64,000 nt of DNA from Schistocerca nitens (taxonomy: Eukaryota; Arthropoda; Insecta; Orthoptera; Acrididae). Under the pieces are notes generated by a model that saw nothing but the letters and a program-made list of their open reading frames with translations, searched no databases and had not been told where the DNA came from. The position numbers were made by a program, and so were the translations under genes. This document shows, piece by piece, positions 24,255 through 35,024 of this stretch. How positions within the stretch are numbered: position 1 is the first letter of the stretch; each line of letters opens with the position of its first letter. The stretch covers positions 499,816,594-499,880,593 of the forward strand of contig NC_064619.1 of NCBI RefSeq assembly GCF_023898315.1, given 5' to 3'.

Positions 24255-24620
24255 GAAAAAAGTTACTATAAGCTTCATTTCGACGATATTTTATTATTAT
24301 TAGACGATGACACCAAAGAAGTTAACTCATTTGCCCAGCAATAGGCAGCATGCACCCAAAAATAACTTTTACTACGGAAGTAGAAGAAGAGTATTCCATT
24401 AATTACCTAGTCCTTACTATTAAGAGAGTTGACAACAAACATAAATTTTCCATTTTCTGAAAACCCGCATGCACAAATGTTATTAATGTCAATTCATGAA
24501 AACCTCCAGAATATAACAAATCCTTCTTTACCTCACTGATTCACCTGCTCTTTCGTTTACCTTTGACTGACAGTAAAGTACGTAAATAACTCGATATTTT
24601 AAAGCAATAAAAGAAGCACA
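24255..24620 (+). pseudogene. Penelope-like reverse transcriptase fragment, inverted partner
   Basis: The plus strand gives FHFDDILLLLDDDTKEVNS, then VLTIKRVDNKHKFSIF, KPACTNVINVNS and FFTSLIHLLFRLPLTDSK. It is homologous to the fragment at 23700-24040 but on the other strand, and stops interrupt it. DNA between and around the two copies is AT-rich. Confidence 0.65.
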
Positions 24621-24793
24621 CATATCTTATGTCTTTTTAAGACACGTCATAAAAGAAAACGCAAAAAAGTGAGTGAATATAAATGAGCCGAATGTGTTCA
24701 GAAGCTTTAAACTTGTGTTGCTATGTACTCCATCGATTTTGTGCCGGATGTTCATCCAGTGGCAGAAGAGATAAGAATAGATAAAGAGACTCC

Positions 24794-25250
24794 GTGCTTT
24801 CCAGTGAGGTGAAAGCTTTCACCTGTCAGAAAGTTTCCTCTCCTATTCACTACTCATGCGGGCATGTAAGGGGCAGTTTATATTTTCCATTCTCGTTAGA
24901 AACTGTTGTTGTTTCCAGTTCAGTAGCGTAGAAGAGGATTTACATCCTTTATTTCTGCAGCAGTTAAGTCAATAAAAAATTTAAAACATTACAATCGTAG
25001 AACTAGCGCCAACATGCTACTCTGAAATTAAAAGAATTTTAAAAACCCTAAAAAAACAATAGCTCATAAGGCGTTGATGGAATTTCAAAAAGAAAGCCCA
25101 CTGGTTCATGAATTTTGAATATCTGCGGAAGCAGACACTAATATTGGTGTCTTGTCTTATACATACATACCAGGTGGTCATTAGTGCGACCGGTCTGAAG
25201 GTGCTTTCCAGTGAGTTGAAAGTTTTCACCTGTCATAAAGTTTCCTCACC
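24794..25250. repeat. Direct repeat pair
   Basis: 'tgctttccagtgag' and 'tcacctgtca.aaagtttcc' occur at 24794-24842 and again at 25203-25250. The second copy abuts 'accagtctgaaggtgg', which resembles a degraded hammerhead-like arm. They could be terminal repeats of the Penelope-like element upstream. Confidence 0.5.
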
Positions 25251-25319
25251 AGTCTGAAGGTGGTTGTGATGTCGAAAATGGTTGCCTAGTAAAACAATAT
25301 CAAAATATGCCAGTAAGGA

Positions 25320-26170
25320 AAATGGACTATTTTCCGTTTTTTCCTGTTAACTTTCTTCTGAAGAGGTTTAACAACCGCATATCTGAAACTGGACAGGTTC
25401 CATGTACGCATTAAGAACGTCGTAAATGATAATCATGGTCATATCATCATCGTCGTCAACTTCATCATGAACAACAACAATAATAACACCAACAAAATGA
25501 AGGGATAGATCATCTCTTGTTTGTACGTTCAAGCATTTCCTTCTTTTTATCTTTTGTTCGCCGACTGATCGTCTTTCAGCCGCGTTTTGTCTTGCAATGC
25601 AAGACAAACGTTGGTGTTCAGCTTTCTTGCAATCCTCTTACAAACTCTTACAATTTTATCACGCACGCTATTTCACCATTCCTTCAAGCACATTAAATAT
25701 GTTTTTTTTTTTTAATTTCCTGATATTTCCTCACTGTATCAAGAAATTTGCAGCAGCTTCCGGTCTCAGAAACTTATCTCTGCACTTTCGTCCACTTGGG
25801 CTGTCATCTAGTAAGTGTCCAACATTCAAATGTCTACAACAACGTTGTCATTGCGTTCCCTAGATATATTACGTGTCTTTTCAGCTACTTTTAACATTCC
25901 GTTTTATAGTGCCATGTATAAAGTGGAACATCACAGCGAATTTAAGGAATTTGTCAACTAGTTCCGTTTTTTCGTTGTCAATGACTATTTCGGCCCTAAC
26001 TCGTTCACATCCTCTAAATGCAATCTTGTTTTTGATGTGAAGTATTGAAATTATATATGATTGCCTTTCCCGGGCAGAACTGGTGGCGACTGAGCTTCAT
26101 AGCTTCACTTTCACTAGTATCTCTTTTCCTACCTTCCAAACTTCACAAAAGATCTCTTGCATACCTTGCG
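25320..26170. other. Unassigned sequence
   Basis: Mostly AT-rich, with a T tract near 25700. No recognisable gene or repeat. Confidence 0.3.
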
Positions 26171-26175
26171 ATGCT

Positions 26176-26625
26176 AACACTCCTGAGGATATTGTGAAGA
26201 AATGGCTTGGACACGGCTTAGGCGACTGAAGGTGGGAGAGAGATGCTGGCGAAAGTGATGAGTGCGGGGAGGCTTATAAGTCGTGCTTGGATAGTTCAGT
26301 CGGTAAGAGCACTTCAAACGAAAAGCAAGGTCCTGGGTTCGAGTCACGGTCCGGCCCATGATTTGCAAGAAAGGATCTAAATGGCGCATATGTCGCTGCA
26401 GAATAAAAGATTAACTCTGGAGCAAATCCTTGGGCTGTGGCTAAGCCAATTCTCAGCAATAGCCCATGTGGTATGGAGGAGAACCTTTGAGAAGTTTGGA
26501 AAGTAGCTTAAGTTGTGGCAGAACTGATCTATGAGGAAGGGTCTTAAGTTGTGGCTGGGTAGCTCAGAGGGTAAGCGCATTGTCCGCGAGAGGCAAGGTG
26601 ACGAGTTCAACCCCCACAATACCTA
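26176..26625 (+). repeat. Tandem dimer of a tRNA-headed repeat
   Basis: Two units about 263 bp apart each contain a tRNA-like head: 'gatagttcagtcggtaagag...ggttcgagtc' near 26285 and 'gggtagctcagagggtaagcg...agttcaaccc' near 26550. Between the heads is shared unit sequence ('gctgcagaat', 'ggctgtggctaagcc', 'gaagtttggaaagtag'). Both have A and B boxes. These are repeat units, not functional tRNA genes: the acceptor stems do not close. Confidence 0.75.
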
Positions 26626-26639
26626 GGGGGTGGGAAATA

Positions 26640-26956
26640 CTGTAGTCATCAATTACTTCATATTTTAAAATTCTGGAAAAATATTTATTACATCCAATGA
26701 ATACTTCTACCTGATTCCATAAAAGTTTTAAATTTTTCAGTTAAGCCTAACCCAAAAATTTAAGTGTTAATAGCAGATATCACTTTCCCCAATAAATGTC
26801 ATAATCAATATTTTTAGGTTCAGGACCTCACTCACACATCAGTATCTCTTTAAAAGGTATGTTGTGAGAAAGAGTCAGTAACAATTAACGAAATTTGCAT
26901 TTTAAAATTTTTTTTAGGGTGTGCATAAAGGTCCCCCCCCCCCCCCCCCCCCGTCC
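26640..26956. other. Unassigned sequence ending in poly-C
   Basis: AT-rich, then a run of about 20 C at 26933-26952. No gene. Confidence 0.35.
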
Positions 26957-26967
26957 CCCATGTTAGA

Positions 26968-27277
26968 GACCGAGCGAGATGGCGCCGTTAATTTTATATT
27001 TACGAATCTAATGAATCCTCACCGAGCGAGGTGGCGCAGTGGTTAGCACACTGGACTCGCATTCGGGAGGACGACGGTTCAATCCCGTCTCCGGCCATCC
27101 TGATTTAGGTTTTCCGTGATTTCCCTAAATCGTTTCAGGCAAATGCCGGGATGGTTCCTTTGAAAGGGCACGGCCGATTTCCTTCCCAATCCTTCCCTAA
27201 CCCGAGCTTGCGCTCCGTCTCTAATGACCTCGTTGTCGACGGGACGTTAAACACTAACCACCACCACCACCACCACA
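26968..27277 (+). mobile_element. tRNA-headed SINE ('ccgagcgaggtggcgcag' family) with duplicated head start
   Basis: Perfect 11-bp duplications (cccatgttaga) at 26957-26967 and 27278-27288 define the insertion. The normal head starts at 27020 (B box 'ggttcaatcc'). The body has 'ggttttccgtgatttcccta', the tail is (CCA)n. The 52 bases before it begin with a second partial head ('gaccgagcgagatggcg'), so the inserted unit carries one and a bit heads. Confidence 0.88.
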
Positions 27278-27940
27278 CCCATGTTAGAACATGGTTAATG
27301 AAATGCGTTGATGTTGGAAAGAATGTGCTAAAATGAAGTTCATATTCTGGAACTTACCTAAAAAACAGAACCTCTTTTAAAATTATGTTGTCTATATAAC
27401 TCAACAACAATTAACGAATTTTGATCTTTTAAAATTTTCTTTATTTCTTTTTTTTGGGGGGGGGGGGCGCTTAGCATTAAGTAACGCCCTCACCTCCCCC
27501 CCCTCTCCCTGATAATGAGCGTAATAGAAAATCCTTTGGTACTGATAGGGTCAAATAAATAATTTGGTAATGGTTGGGGAGGAGAGGACTGTGGAAAGCG
27601 ACCAGGTCTACAATACAATAACCAGATTCTTATGGGTGTGCAGTACACTACAAAAATGTGAACCACCCAGGAAGGGAGAAGGGGCCGTCATGTTCTCTTC
27701 TCAGGCAAGCTAGCCAACAGGTGTTGCAACTGAACCTCGAGATTCTGAATACTGACACTGGGAAATAGTTGAAGTCCTACATGGTTCCACAAATTTTCTT
27801 TATGCGACAGATCTGGGATCTTGCTCGTCACAGAATTATCCACAATAACCCGCAGACATTTCAGGGAGAGAGGTGTCATGTGTGTATGAGCATTGACCTG
27901 TTGAAAAATGGCACCGTGATACTATCACATGAAGGCTAAC

Positions 27941-28851
27941 ACAGGGTGCTTGAAAAAGGACTTTACAACTTTTAAAATTCATATAAATTAATTCATAGTA
28001 CCAAGAGAGGTGATTGTAGTGTCAATTTGTAGGGAAATACGTCGCGTTTTGTCTTGCATAGTTCGCTAGTGCTGAATCACACCGTAAGGAGCGCTAGCGG
28101 CAGTTGCGTTAAAGATTACTGCCTTCACTAGACCCGATCGTGTTAGCTGTGCGTTTTGGTTTGAAGAATCGAAGTCGGCGAAAGAGTTCAGCGTAATTTA
28201 CGTACCACGTACGCTGAAGATCCTCCTTGTAGGCCTACAATTTATGAGTGGCATAAATGTTTTGTAGAAACAGGGTGCACTGTAAGACATGGGAAATCAT
28301 CAGATCGCCCAAGCACATCTGACGACGTCGTTGAGCGAGTGAGACAACGTTTCAACAGCCCTAAGAAATCGACCTGGCGTGCATCTCGCGAACTGAAAAT
28401 CCCATATGAGTGAAAGATAGTGCACCGCCCCACTACCTGGCTGACGTCCGGGATTTTCTCAGTGACCGCTTTGCAGATCAATCGATTGGCCGTGATGCGC
28501 CAATTCCATGGTCCCTATGCTTCCCACGCCTGATTTTTTATGGGGATTCATCAAGGATATCGTGTTTGTACCTCCTGTACCTTCTTCTCTACCTGAATTT
28601 GAGAGTAAGAATTTACGCCGCCAATGAGCAAGTTACACCTGCAATGCTACAGTGAGTTTGGGAAGAAATTGACTTTCGATGGTATGTGTGCAGGACAACC
28701 AATGGAAGCCACATACAACATCTTTAGTTTAAGATAAAATGCCTTGATGTGTCTCCCTACAAAATAACACTAAACTCTGCTCTATACGCTTTTTCAATAA
28801 ATTTATATGAATTTTTAAAGTTGCAAAGTCCTTTTTGAAACACGCTGTATA
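27941..28851 (+). mobile_element. IS630/Tc1/mariner element with deleted transposase
   Basis: Inverted ends: 'agggtgcttgaaaaaggact' on the left and the inverse of 'gtcctttttgaaacacgctg' on the right, both continuing into a stretch of about 50 bp. The plus strand keeps CFVETGCTVRHGKSSDRPST and SRELKIPYE (N-terminal DNA-binding part), then jumps to DSAPPHYLADVRDFLSDRFA (second catalytic D region). The middle of the gene is deleted. It belongs to the same broad group as 59637-60949. Confidence 0.75.
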
Positions 28852-29229
28852 TGAGGAAGCAGGATGTCCGTGACGTAGCGTTATTATGTCCGTCAGTCAC
28901 GACCACCCGTGACCTGAAATCATACCCAATGACTCCCCACACCATGACGTGGTAACACTGATGTGCCTTTCCAAAGAAAGAAATGGAACTCCCCTCAGGT
29001 CACCTCCATACTTGCCGATGATACTAATCTGGGATAGTGTAGAATCTCGATTCATTGCTGAACACAATGCGACGCCATTCATCAGCTGTTCATGCTTCCC
29101 GGACACTGCACCGTTTCAGACGCAGTTGTTTGTTTTATGCTGATAACGACACCTATGCAAGGGACAGTAATTCCGTAGTCCGGGATGTGGTAGGAAATCG
29201 TCCGGTTCGTTTCAAAGAAATCATCCTGT

Positions 29230-29355
29230 TATTTGCGCTGAAGTGATTTAGGGAAATCACAAAAAAATTTAATCTGTATGACCAGCTGGGGATTTTAACC
29301 GTCGTCCTCCTGAATGCGAATCCCGTGTGCTAACGACTCCGCCACCTCGCTCAGT
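29230..29355 (-). mobile_element. SINE fragment ('ccgagcgaggtggcgcag' family)
   Basis: The minus strand shows 'gagcgaggtggcggagtcgt', the 'cgggattcgcattcaggagg' region and 'gatttccctaaatcactt'. It is truncated after the body start. Compare 26968-27277. Confidence 0.8.
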
Positions 29356-29579
29356 TATTCTATAATGTGAAGGGGTTTCGATGCGCTTGGTGCATAACAC
29401 TGAAATCTTCTCTTGTGGTGGTCAGATGTGTTCGACCGAATCGTGATAACGCTGTCTCATGTACTGTCTCTCACTGAGCACTCATCGTTTTACACAGTTC
29501 ACACTTCTTACATATCCTACGAGGGCTGGTAACAACAACAAAACGAACAATACTAATATGCACTGGTGGCCATTCTATA

Positions 29580-30921
29580 CTGAACAGCCAAAGAAGTATG
29601 ACCACCTACTTAGCAGCTGGTATGTCCACCTTTCGCACGGATAACAGCGGCGACGCATTGTCCCATGGAACCTATGAGGGCTTGGTAAGTCAATGAAGGA
29701 AGTTGGCACCACATCTGCAAACACAAGTCACCTAATTTCCGTAAATACCAGGGAGTGGACGATGAGCTCTGACGTGACATGTTTGATCGGATTCAGATCT
29801 GGCGAGTTGGGTGACCAACATATTAACTGGAACTCACCACTCACACACCGAGCCTTGTGACACGGCGCGTTATATTGTTGGAAAATACCACTGATGTCGG
29901 AAAGCATGATCGTGACGCTGGAGTGCACGGGATCTGCAACTGGTGTATGATACTCCTTGACCATCATGATGCCTTGCACGAGCTCCGCTGGGACCATAGA
30001 TGCCCCAATGAATGTTCCCGAAAGCACAATGGAGGCGCCGCCAGATTTTTCCGTCCTGCAGTACAGGTGTCGAGGAGATGTTCTCCTGAAAGACGACGGA
30101 TAAACGCCCTCCCATCGGCATGATAAAGAAGGCATCGGGGTTCATCAGACCACTCAATGCTCTGTCTCTGCGCCCACCTCCAGTGTCGATGGACACGTGC
30201 CCATTTCAGTTGGAGTTGCTGATGTGATGTTAACATGGATCATCGACTGAGGAGCCCATCGTTACGAGTGTTCGGTGAAATGTATGCTCAGACACGCTTA
30301 TTCTCTGCCCATTTACCAGTCTGCCAGCCTATGACGTCCGACATCCACTATGAGGAGTCCGCCTGCTTACCTGAGCGGTAACTTGTTTGCCTACCATGCA
30401 GCGGGCCCGGTTTCGATTTCCGGTCTGGTTGTAGAGTTTTTCTGCCAGCGGAATGGATGTTGTGTTGTCTCATCGTCATCTCACCTACACGCCCAATGTG
30501 GCGTTACCTGAAATACGATTTGCAATTGCTCGGCCGAACTTCCCCTGTTGGAGCCTCCTGGCCATCAATGCCACAGTTTTTTTTTCTTTTTTTTTTCGTA
30601 ATGAGGGGTGACTGTCTAATCCCATGACGTATGGCATTGGTTTAGCCATGGATTAGTCATGTGTTGAACACACCACAGCACTCCTCGAACGCCCAACAAT
30701 TCGTGCATTTTCCAAAACGCTCGTGCCGAGCCTTCGGGCCATCACAATCTGCCCTCGCTTAGACAGATCGCGCGTCTTCCCCATTCTGCGCATGGACAGC
30801 ACAATCACTGATACTAAATGCACCGTGGGTGTCTCTCACTAGCAGTCATCCCTCGCCAGGTGAAGCCGCTATCGCCTTCACGGCAGTAAGTCGATGGTAA
30901 TAATGTCCTGGCTGATCAGTG
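29580..30921 (-). mobile_element. Tc1-like transposon split by a SINE
   Basis: Flanked by TA. Ends are 'ctgaacagccaaagaagtat' on the left and, inverted, 'cactgatcagccaggacatt' on the right. The minus strand encodes MLTSHQQLQLKWARVHRHW, IEWSDEPRCLLYHADGRAF (first D), and FQQYNAPCHKARCV, in which the second catalytic D is Y. It ends NSPDLNPIKHV, with K in place of E. A SINE sits at 30350-30590. Confidence 0.85.
30350..30590 (+). mobile_element. tRNA-headed SINE, 'cggccgaacttcccc' family
   Basis: The head 'gtccgcctgcttacctgagc' carries B box 'ggtttcgatttcc'. The tail is 'tcggccgaacttcccctgtt' followed by a T-rich end. It matches the minus-strand copy at 2830-3085. It is inserted in the Tc1 at 29580-30921. 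Confidence 0.8.
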
Positions 30922-31050
30922 TACCTGTCGAAGACGAGTGCAACTTGTAATCCTTTGTATACTTGCCGATGGTGTGTACGTTTACCAAATTACACCCTGT
31001 GTTCTGGATGCTTCACTTTCTTTAGCGTACAATGTGTTTTTCAGTAGCTA

Positions 31051-32226
31051 CACTATGTGACCAAAAGTATCCAAACCTACCCAAAAACATACGTTTTTCA
31101 TATTAAGTGCATTATGCTGACAGCTACTGCCAGGGACTCCATATCAGCGACTTCAGCAGTCATTAGACATCGTGTGAGAGCAGAATGGGGCGATCCGCGG
31201 AAGTCACGGACTTAGAACGTTGTCAGGTGATTGGGTGTCACTTGTGTCATACGTCTGTACGCGAGATTTCGACACTCCTAAACATCCCTAAGTCCACTGT
31301 TTACGATGTGATAGTGAAGTGGAAACATAACGGGACATGTGCAGCATGGTAATGGGTTCGTAATGTGTAATAGGGAGAGATCTATCCAGACCGTCACACA
31401 GTAATTACAAACTGCATCAGGATCCACTGCAAGTACTATGACATTTAGGCGGGATGTGAGAAAACGGATTTCATCGTAGAGCGGCTGCTCATAAGCCACA
31501 CATCACGCTAGTAAATGCCAAACGACGCCTCGCTTGGTGTAAGGAGCGTAAACATTGGACGACTGAACAGTTGAAAAACGTTGTATGGAGTGACTAACAA
31601 CGGTACACATTGTGGTGATGCGATGGCAAGGCGTGGGCATGGCGAATGCCGGTGAACGTTATCTGCCAGCGTATGTAGTTCCAGCACTTAAATTCGGAGG
31701 CGGTGGTCTTAACGTGTGGTCGTGTTTTTTGTGGAGGGGCTTGCACCCCTAGTTGTTCTGCGTGGCTCTATCACAGCACAGGACTACATCGATGTTTTAA
31801 GCAGCTTCTTGCTTTCCACCGTGGAAGAGCAATTCAAGGATGGCGATTGCAATATTCAACACGTCAAAATCCACGGCCTGTGGCGGAGTGGTTACACGAC
31901 AATAACATACCTGTAATGTACTGGCCTGGACATAGTCCTGACTTGAATCCTATAGAACACCTTTGGGATGTTTTGGAACGCCGACTTCGAGCCAGGCCTC
32001 ACCGACCGACATCGATACCTGAATGTAGCACTCTTTGGAGAATGGGCTGCCATTCCCCAAGAAAGCTTCCAGCACTTGATTGAACGTATGTCTGCTAGAG
32101 TGTAAGCTGTTATCAAGGCTAAGGGTGGGCCAACGCCACATTGAATTCCAGCATTACCGATGGAGGGCGCCACGAAATTGTAAGTCATTTTCAACCAGGT
32201 GTTCGGATACTTTTGATCACATAGTG
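31051..32226 (+). mobile_element. Tc1-like transposon, 1,176 bp
   Basis: Ends are 'cactatgtgaccaaaagtat' on the left and the inverse of 'atacttttgatcacatagtg' on the right. Left TA is at 31049-31050, the right one is mutated to CA. The plus strand reads MGRSAEVTDLERCQVIG, LNIPKSTVYDVIVKWKHNG, later VWSCFLWRGLAPLVV-like sequence and GHSPDLNPIEHLWDVLERRL. The third-acid motif is intact here (PIEHLWD), unlike 16827-18056, but internal stops and frameshifts break the gene. Confidence 0.9.
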
Positions 32227-32748
32227 CATGTAGAGATGAACAGCATAAAATGTCAAGAACGATGGCGGTCGATATCAGTTTGCACTGCGCACCTACGTCG
32301 CGCATTCTCCGACACCCAGTGTGGTTTCCTGAGGGCTTTGCTAAGAAAGCTAGCATTAAACGTGATCGTAGCGAGTTATTTTGTGAATTATGTATTCCGA
32401 TTTTAACGAATTATCAGTGCTTACGAAGGGCGTAAGCGAGAGACGTAATCTGCAATATACACGCTTTATTCGACCGCAATGAACGTGTATGCGGGTACCA
32501 CAATTGCCGCTTGTAACCAGCAACAATGCAATCCCTGCCCGTACCTCCACATCCGCGGATCGCCATCTTTTGTGAATCGAAGTACAGTACGTAAAGCTCT
32601 GTGTACTATGACTACGACAGTCACCCAGATGACAGCACCAAGTGGCAAAAGAAACTTTTAACGTAAATTAGCATTCGATGACTGCTTGGCTGAGATTGAA
32701 GTTATCGTCGAAAGAGAGATGTGGCGCAATCTTCAGCAGGCAGCCCCC

Positions 32749-33565
32749 TGAAACTTCTTTATTTAAATGTTAATTGAGTGTGTCTGTACTTAAATTGCTG
32801 AATAATTGAGAAGGTAAAACTTCTACGTTATTTGATTCTGAAACAGCTGAGTAAAACTGAATGTACTGAGCCTGCTTTCTCTTTGCTTTTTCTTATCATG
32901 TCAACACTGACAATATTCTACCGCAACGCAATCTGACTGCTGGAAAAAACAACAACCTAACTTCAAATAATTAATTCAAAAGAATGGCCCTGACTAAAAA
33001 GAAATCTTAACAATAACTTATACATTTCATTAAGCACCTACCTCACAAAAATCTTCATTACGCGAACTGAACTACTGGAATACTGCGAGTGTCGATACTA
33101 CCAGCTAAATAAAAGATTTTAACTTCTACTAATAGCAATTTTGTTAGCAAAGAAAAGATTTTGTTACAAACCAAATAATGTATTTTTTACATTAAATATG
33201 TGACAGCCAATTCAAACACGAATGTAAATCGTCACTGACATTTAGTACAAAGGTATATAATCAAGAGTAATATTCAATTTCCAAGTCGAACACGTACAGA
33301 TCGTTAGCCTACACTACAGACGTCTACACTCCGTCAATGCTAACTTCTCACATCTAACATCCATCACTGCTGGCTGTTGACCTCCAACTGCCCAACAGTA
33401 CTTCCATCACTGCTGGCAACTAACTTCCAACTTCCCAACAGTACTGGCGATTAACTTCCAACAACGAGCCCGACCAGCCACAGAATCTCTTCCAAAGAAA
33501 GCGCAGTCAGAGAACCAATGCAAAGCGCTACACAGCGCTGCCAACACAGAAGCAGCTCATTTACA
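32749..33565 (-). mobile_element. Solo LTR, 817 bp, inverted relative of 5321-5973
   Basis: On the minus strand it begins TGTAAATGAGCTGCTTCTG and ends GTTTCA. Flanking tetranucleotides are CCCC on both sides. It shares internal blocks with 5321-5973 ('aatcttttatttagctgg', 'gtaatgaagatttttgtgag'). It is a remnant of an LTR retrotransposon. Confidence 0.78.
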
Positions 33566-33990
33566 CCCCAGCTTTTGCGCGTGCTGTACGGCGACAGCGG
33601 CAGCAGGAAGAGCGTCTGCGGCGCTCGCCCGTGCAGTGGACCACCGGCCAGGTCCCCACGGCGCTGACCCCCGACATTTGCCAGCTTAATTGCGCACTCG
33701 ATCAGCAGGCCGGCAGCTCTAGTGCGCTAATGATCCGCGCCGCGGCTACGCCGCCGGCCGGGTGTCAGATAACGCAACGGCAGGCTGCCTAGCCTGCCTA
33801 CCGGCCGGCTCACCCACCAGCGGCGGCCGCTTATCTGGAGTCGCCAGCTGTCGTAACGCGAACCCGCGCTGCGTGCGGGTACAGGTGTAGCGCAGGGCAA
33901 CACTTGTCAGCAGCTCCCGTTTCTCCGCTCTGCTGTCCCTGCACGAATTACGCAGGGTAAACCAGAACACCACCGACACACGTCCAGAGG
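33566..33990. promoter_or_regulatory. CpG-rich island
   Basis: About 420 bases of GC-rich DNA dense in CG ('cgccggccgggtgtc', 'cggcggccgc') in an otherwise AT-rich window. Open frames on both strands cross it without recognised domains. It could be a host promoter or first exon, or part of a retroelement leader next to the LTR. Function is not established. Confidence 0.35.
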
Positions 33991-34050
33991 TTGAAGTATG
34001 GACTAAACCAAGAAAAACAGTCTACTAAACATGGGCTCTGAAGTGCCTGA

Positions 34051-34508
34051 CTTACGAATTATGACCATTAGTTCATCTGCACTACAGTGAGACACATCAC
34101 TTCTAGTGGAAGCTCTTCACTTTCACTATTTTGAGAGAGGTGAGGTGGTAGTATGGACAAAAACAAGAAAAATATGTCCAATAAACTAGGACTTAGTACC
34201 GCCATTAGATTGTATTTTATTTGCAGTGTTAGATTTACACGATCATGATTTCGGCTTTAAAGTGCCATTATCAAGTGTTTTATTGTTATACAGTGCCTAA
34301 GATGGAAAATTTGTCGTATTTAAAATACACTATTGGAAACATTGTCTAAGAGCCAATGTGTCTAAAGTGCATGGCTTACGAATTATGACCATTCGTTCAG
34401 CTGCACTACAGTGAGACACATCACTTCTAGTGGAAGCTCTTTGATTTCCATATTTTGAGAGGTGAGGTAGTAGTATGGACAAAAACAAGAAAAATATGTC
34501 CAATAAAT
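34051..34508. repeat. Direct repeat, 324-bp offset
   Basis: About 135 bases starting 'cttacgaattatgaccatt' at 34051 recur at 34375, including 'gagacacatcacttctagtg' and 'aaaacaagaaaaatatgtcc'. The left arm of inverted element B lies between the copies. A third partial copy of the end segment is at 33996-34030. Confidence 0.85.
34237..34278 (-). ncRNA. Hammerhead-like motif B
   Basis: Minus strand: ACAC, core TTGATAA, one extra U, helix II GGC/GCC, GAA, the fully palindromic ATCATGAT, C, then GTGT, which pairs with ACAC. Core C3 is U and G8 is A, so catalysis is doubtful although all three helices are intact. Confidence 0.5.
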
Positions 34509-34579
34509 ATATACATATATATATATATATATATTTCAGATATGACAGTATGCCATCTTAAGCACTGTATAACATTAAC

Positions 34580-34621
34580 AAACTTGATAATGGCACTTTA
34601 AAGCCGAAATAATGATCGTGT
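34580..34621 (+). ncRNA. Hammerhead-like motif B'
   Basis: Partner of motif B on the other strand. It has the same core TTGATAA, helix II GGC/GCC and GAA, then ATAATGAT and C. Helix I has one mismatch (AAAC against GTGT). Confidence 0.4.
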
Positions 34622-34816
34622 AAATGTAACACTGAAAATAAAAAAGAGTCTAATGACAGTACTGACTTTAAAGGAATATATTATGACTGTGGCCCCACAT
34701 TATGAAAAAATTAATAAACTAGGACTCTACAGTGCACACGTTAAGAGCTATAGTACTTGTTCACCTTTGTTACTGTAAAACACGTACCTTCTACTGTACA
34801 AGGGTTCTTAGCTATT

Positions 34817-35012
34817 CCCGGCCAGGCTGGCTGAGCGTTTCTGGGCGCTTCAGTCAGGAACCGCGAGACCAATACGATCGCAGGTTCGAATCCTGCCTCG
34901 GCCATGGATGTGTGTGATGTCCTTAGGTTGGTTTAAGTAGTTCTAACTTTTAGAGGACTGATGACCTCAGAAGTTAAGTCCCATAGTGCTCAGAGCCATT
35001 TGAACCATTTTT
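34817..35012 (+). mobile_element. tRNA-headed SINE (main family)
   Basis: Perfect 12-bp duplications (ttcttagctatt) at 34805-34816 and 35013-35024. B box 'ggttcgaatcc', tail 'gctcagagccatttgaacc'. Confidence 0.95.
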
Positions 35013-35024
35013 TTCTTAGCTATT

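Larger units (their letters stand above)
27640..29550 (-). mobile_element. Tc1-like transposon, broken, hosting two insertions
   Basis: Minus-strand fragments include LSPKCLRVIVDNSVTSKIPDLS-like C-terminal sequence (27690-27880), MVWGVIGYDFRSRVVV (28757-28945) and NGVALCSAMNRDSTLS (28900-29100, the FSDESRF region, decayed). A DD41D-type element (27941-28851) and a SINE fragment (29230-29355) interrupt it. Precise ends not seen. Confidence 0.6.
34192..34664. mobile_element. Inverted-repeat element B
   Basis: Arms 34192-34306 and 34544-34664 are inverted copies ('ctttaaagtgccattatcaa' on the left and its inverse on the right). Each arm carries a hammerhead-like motif pointing outwards. Between them lie one copy of the 135-base direct repeat and an (AT)n run (34507-34534). 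Confidence 0.75.

Noticed and set aside
25235-25290. Additional hammerhead-like motif ('ctgaaggtgg...gtcgaaaatgg')
   Set aside because: The helix I flanks do not pair and the base after helix III would be G. It is kept only as a possible degraded arm.
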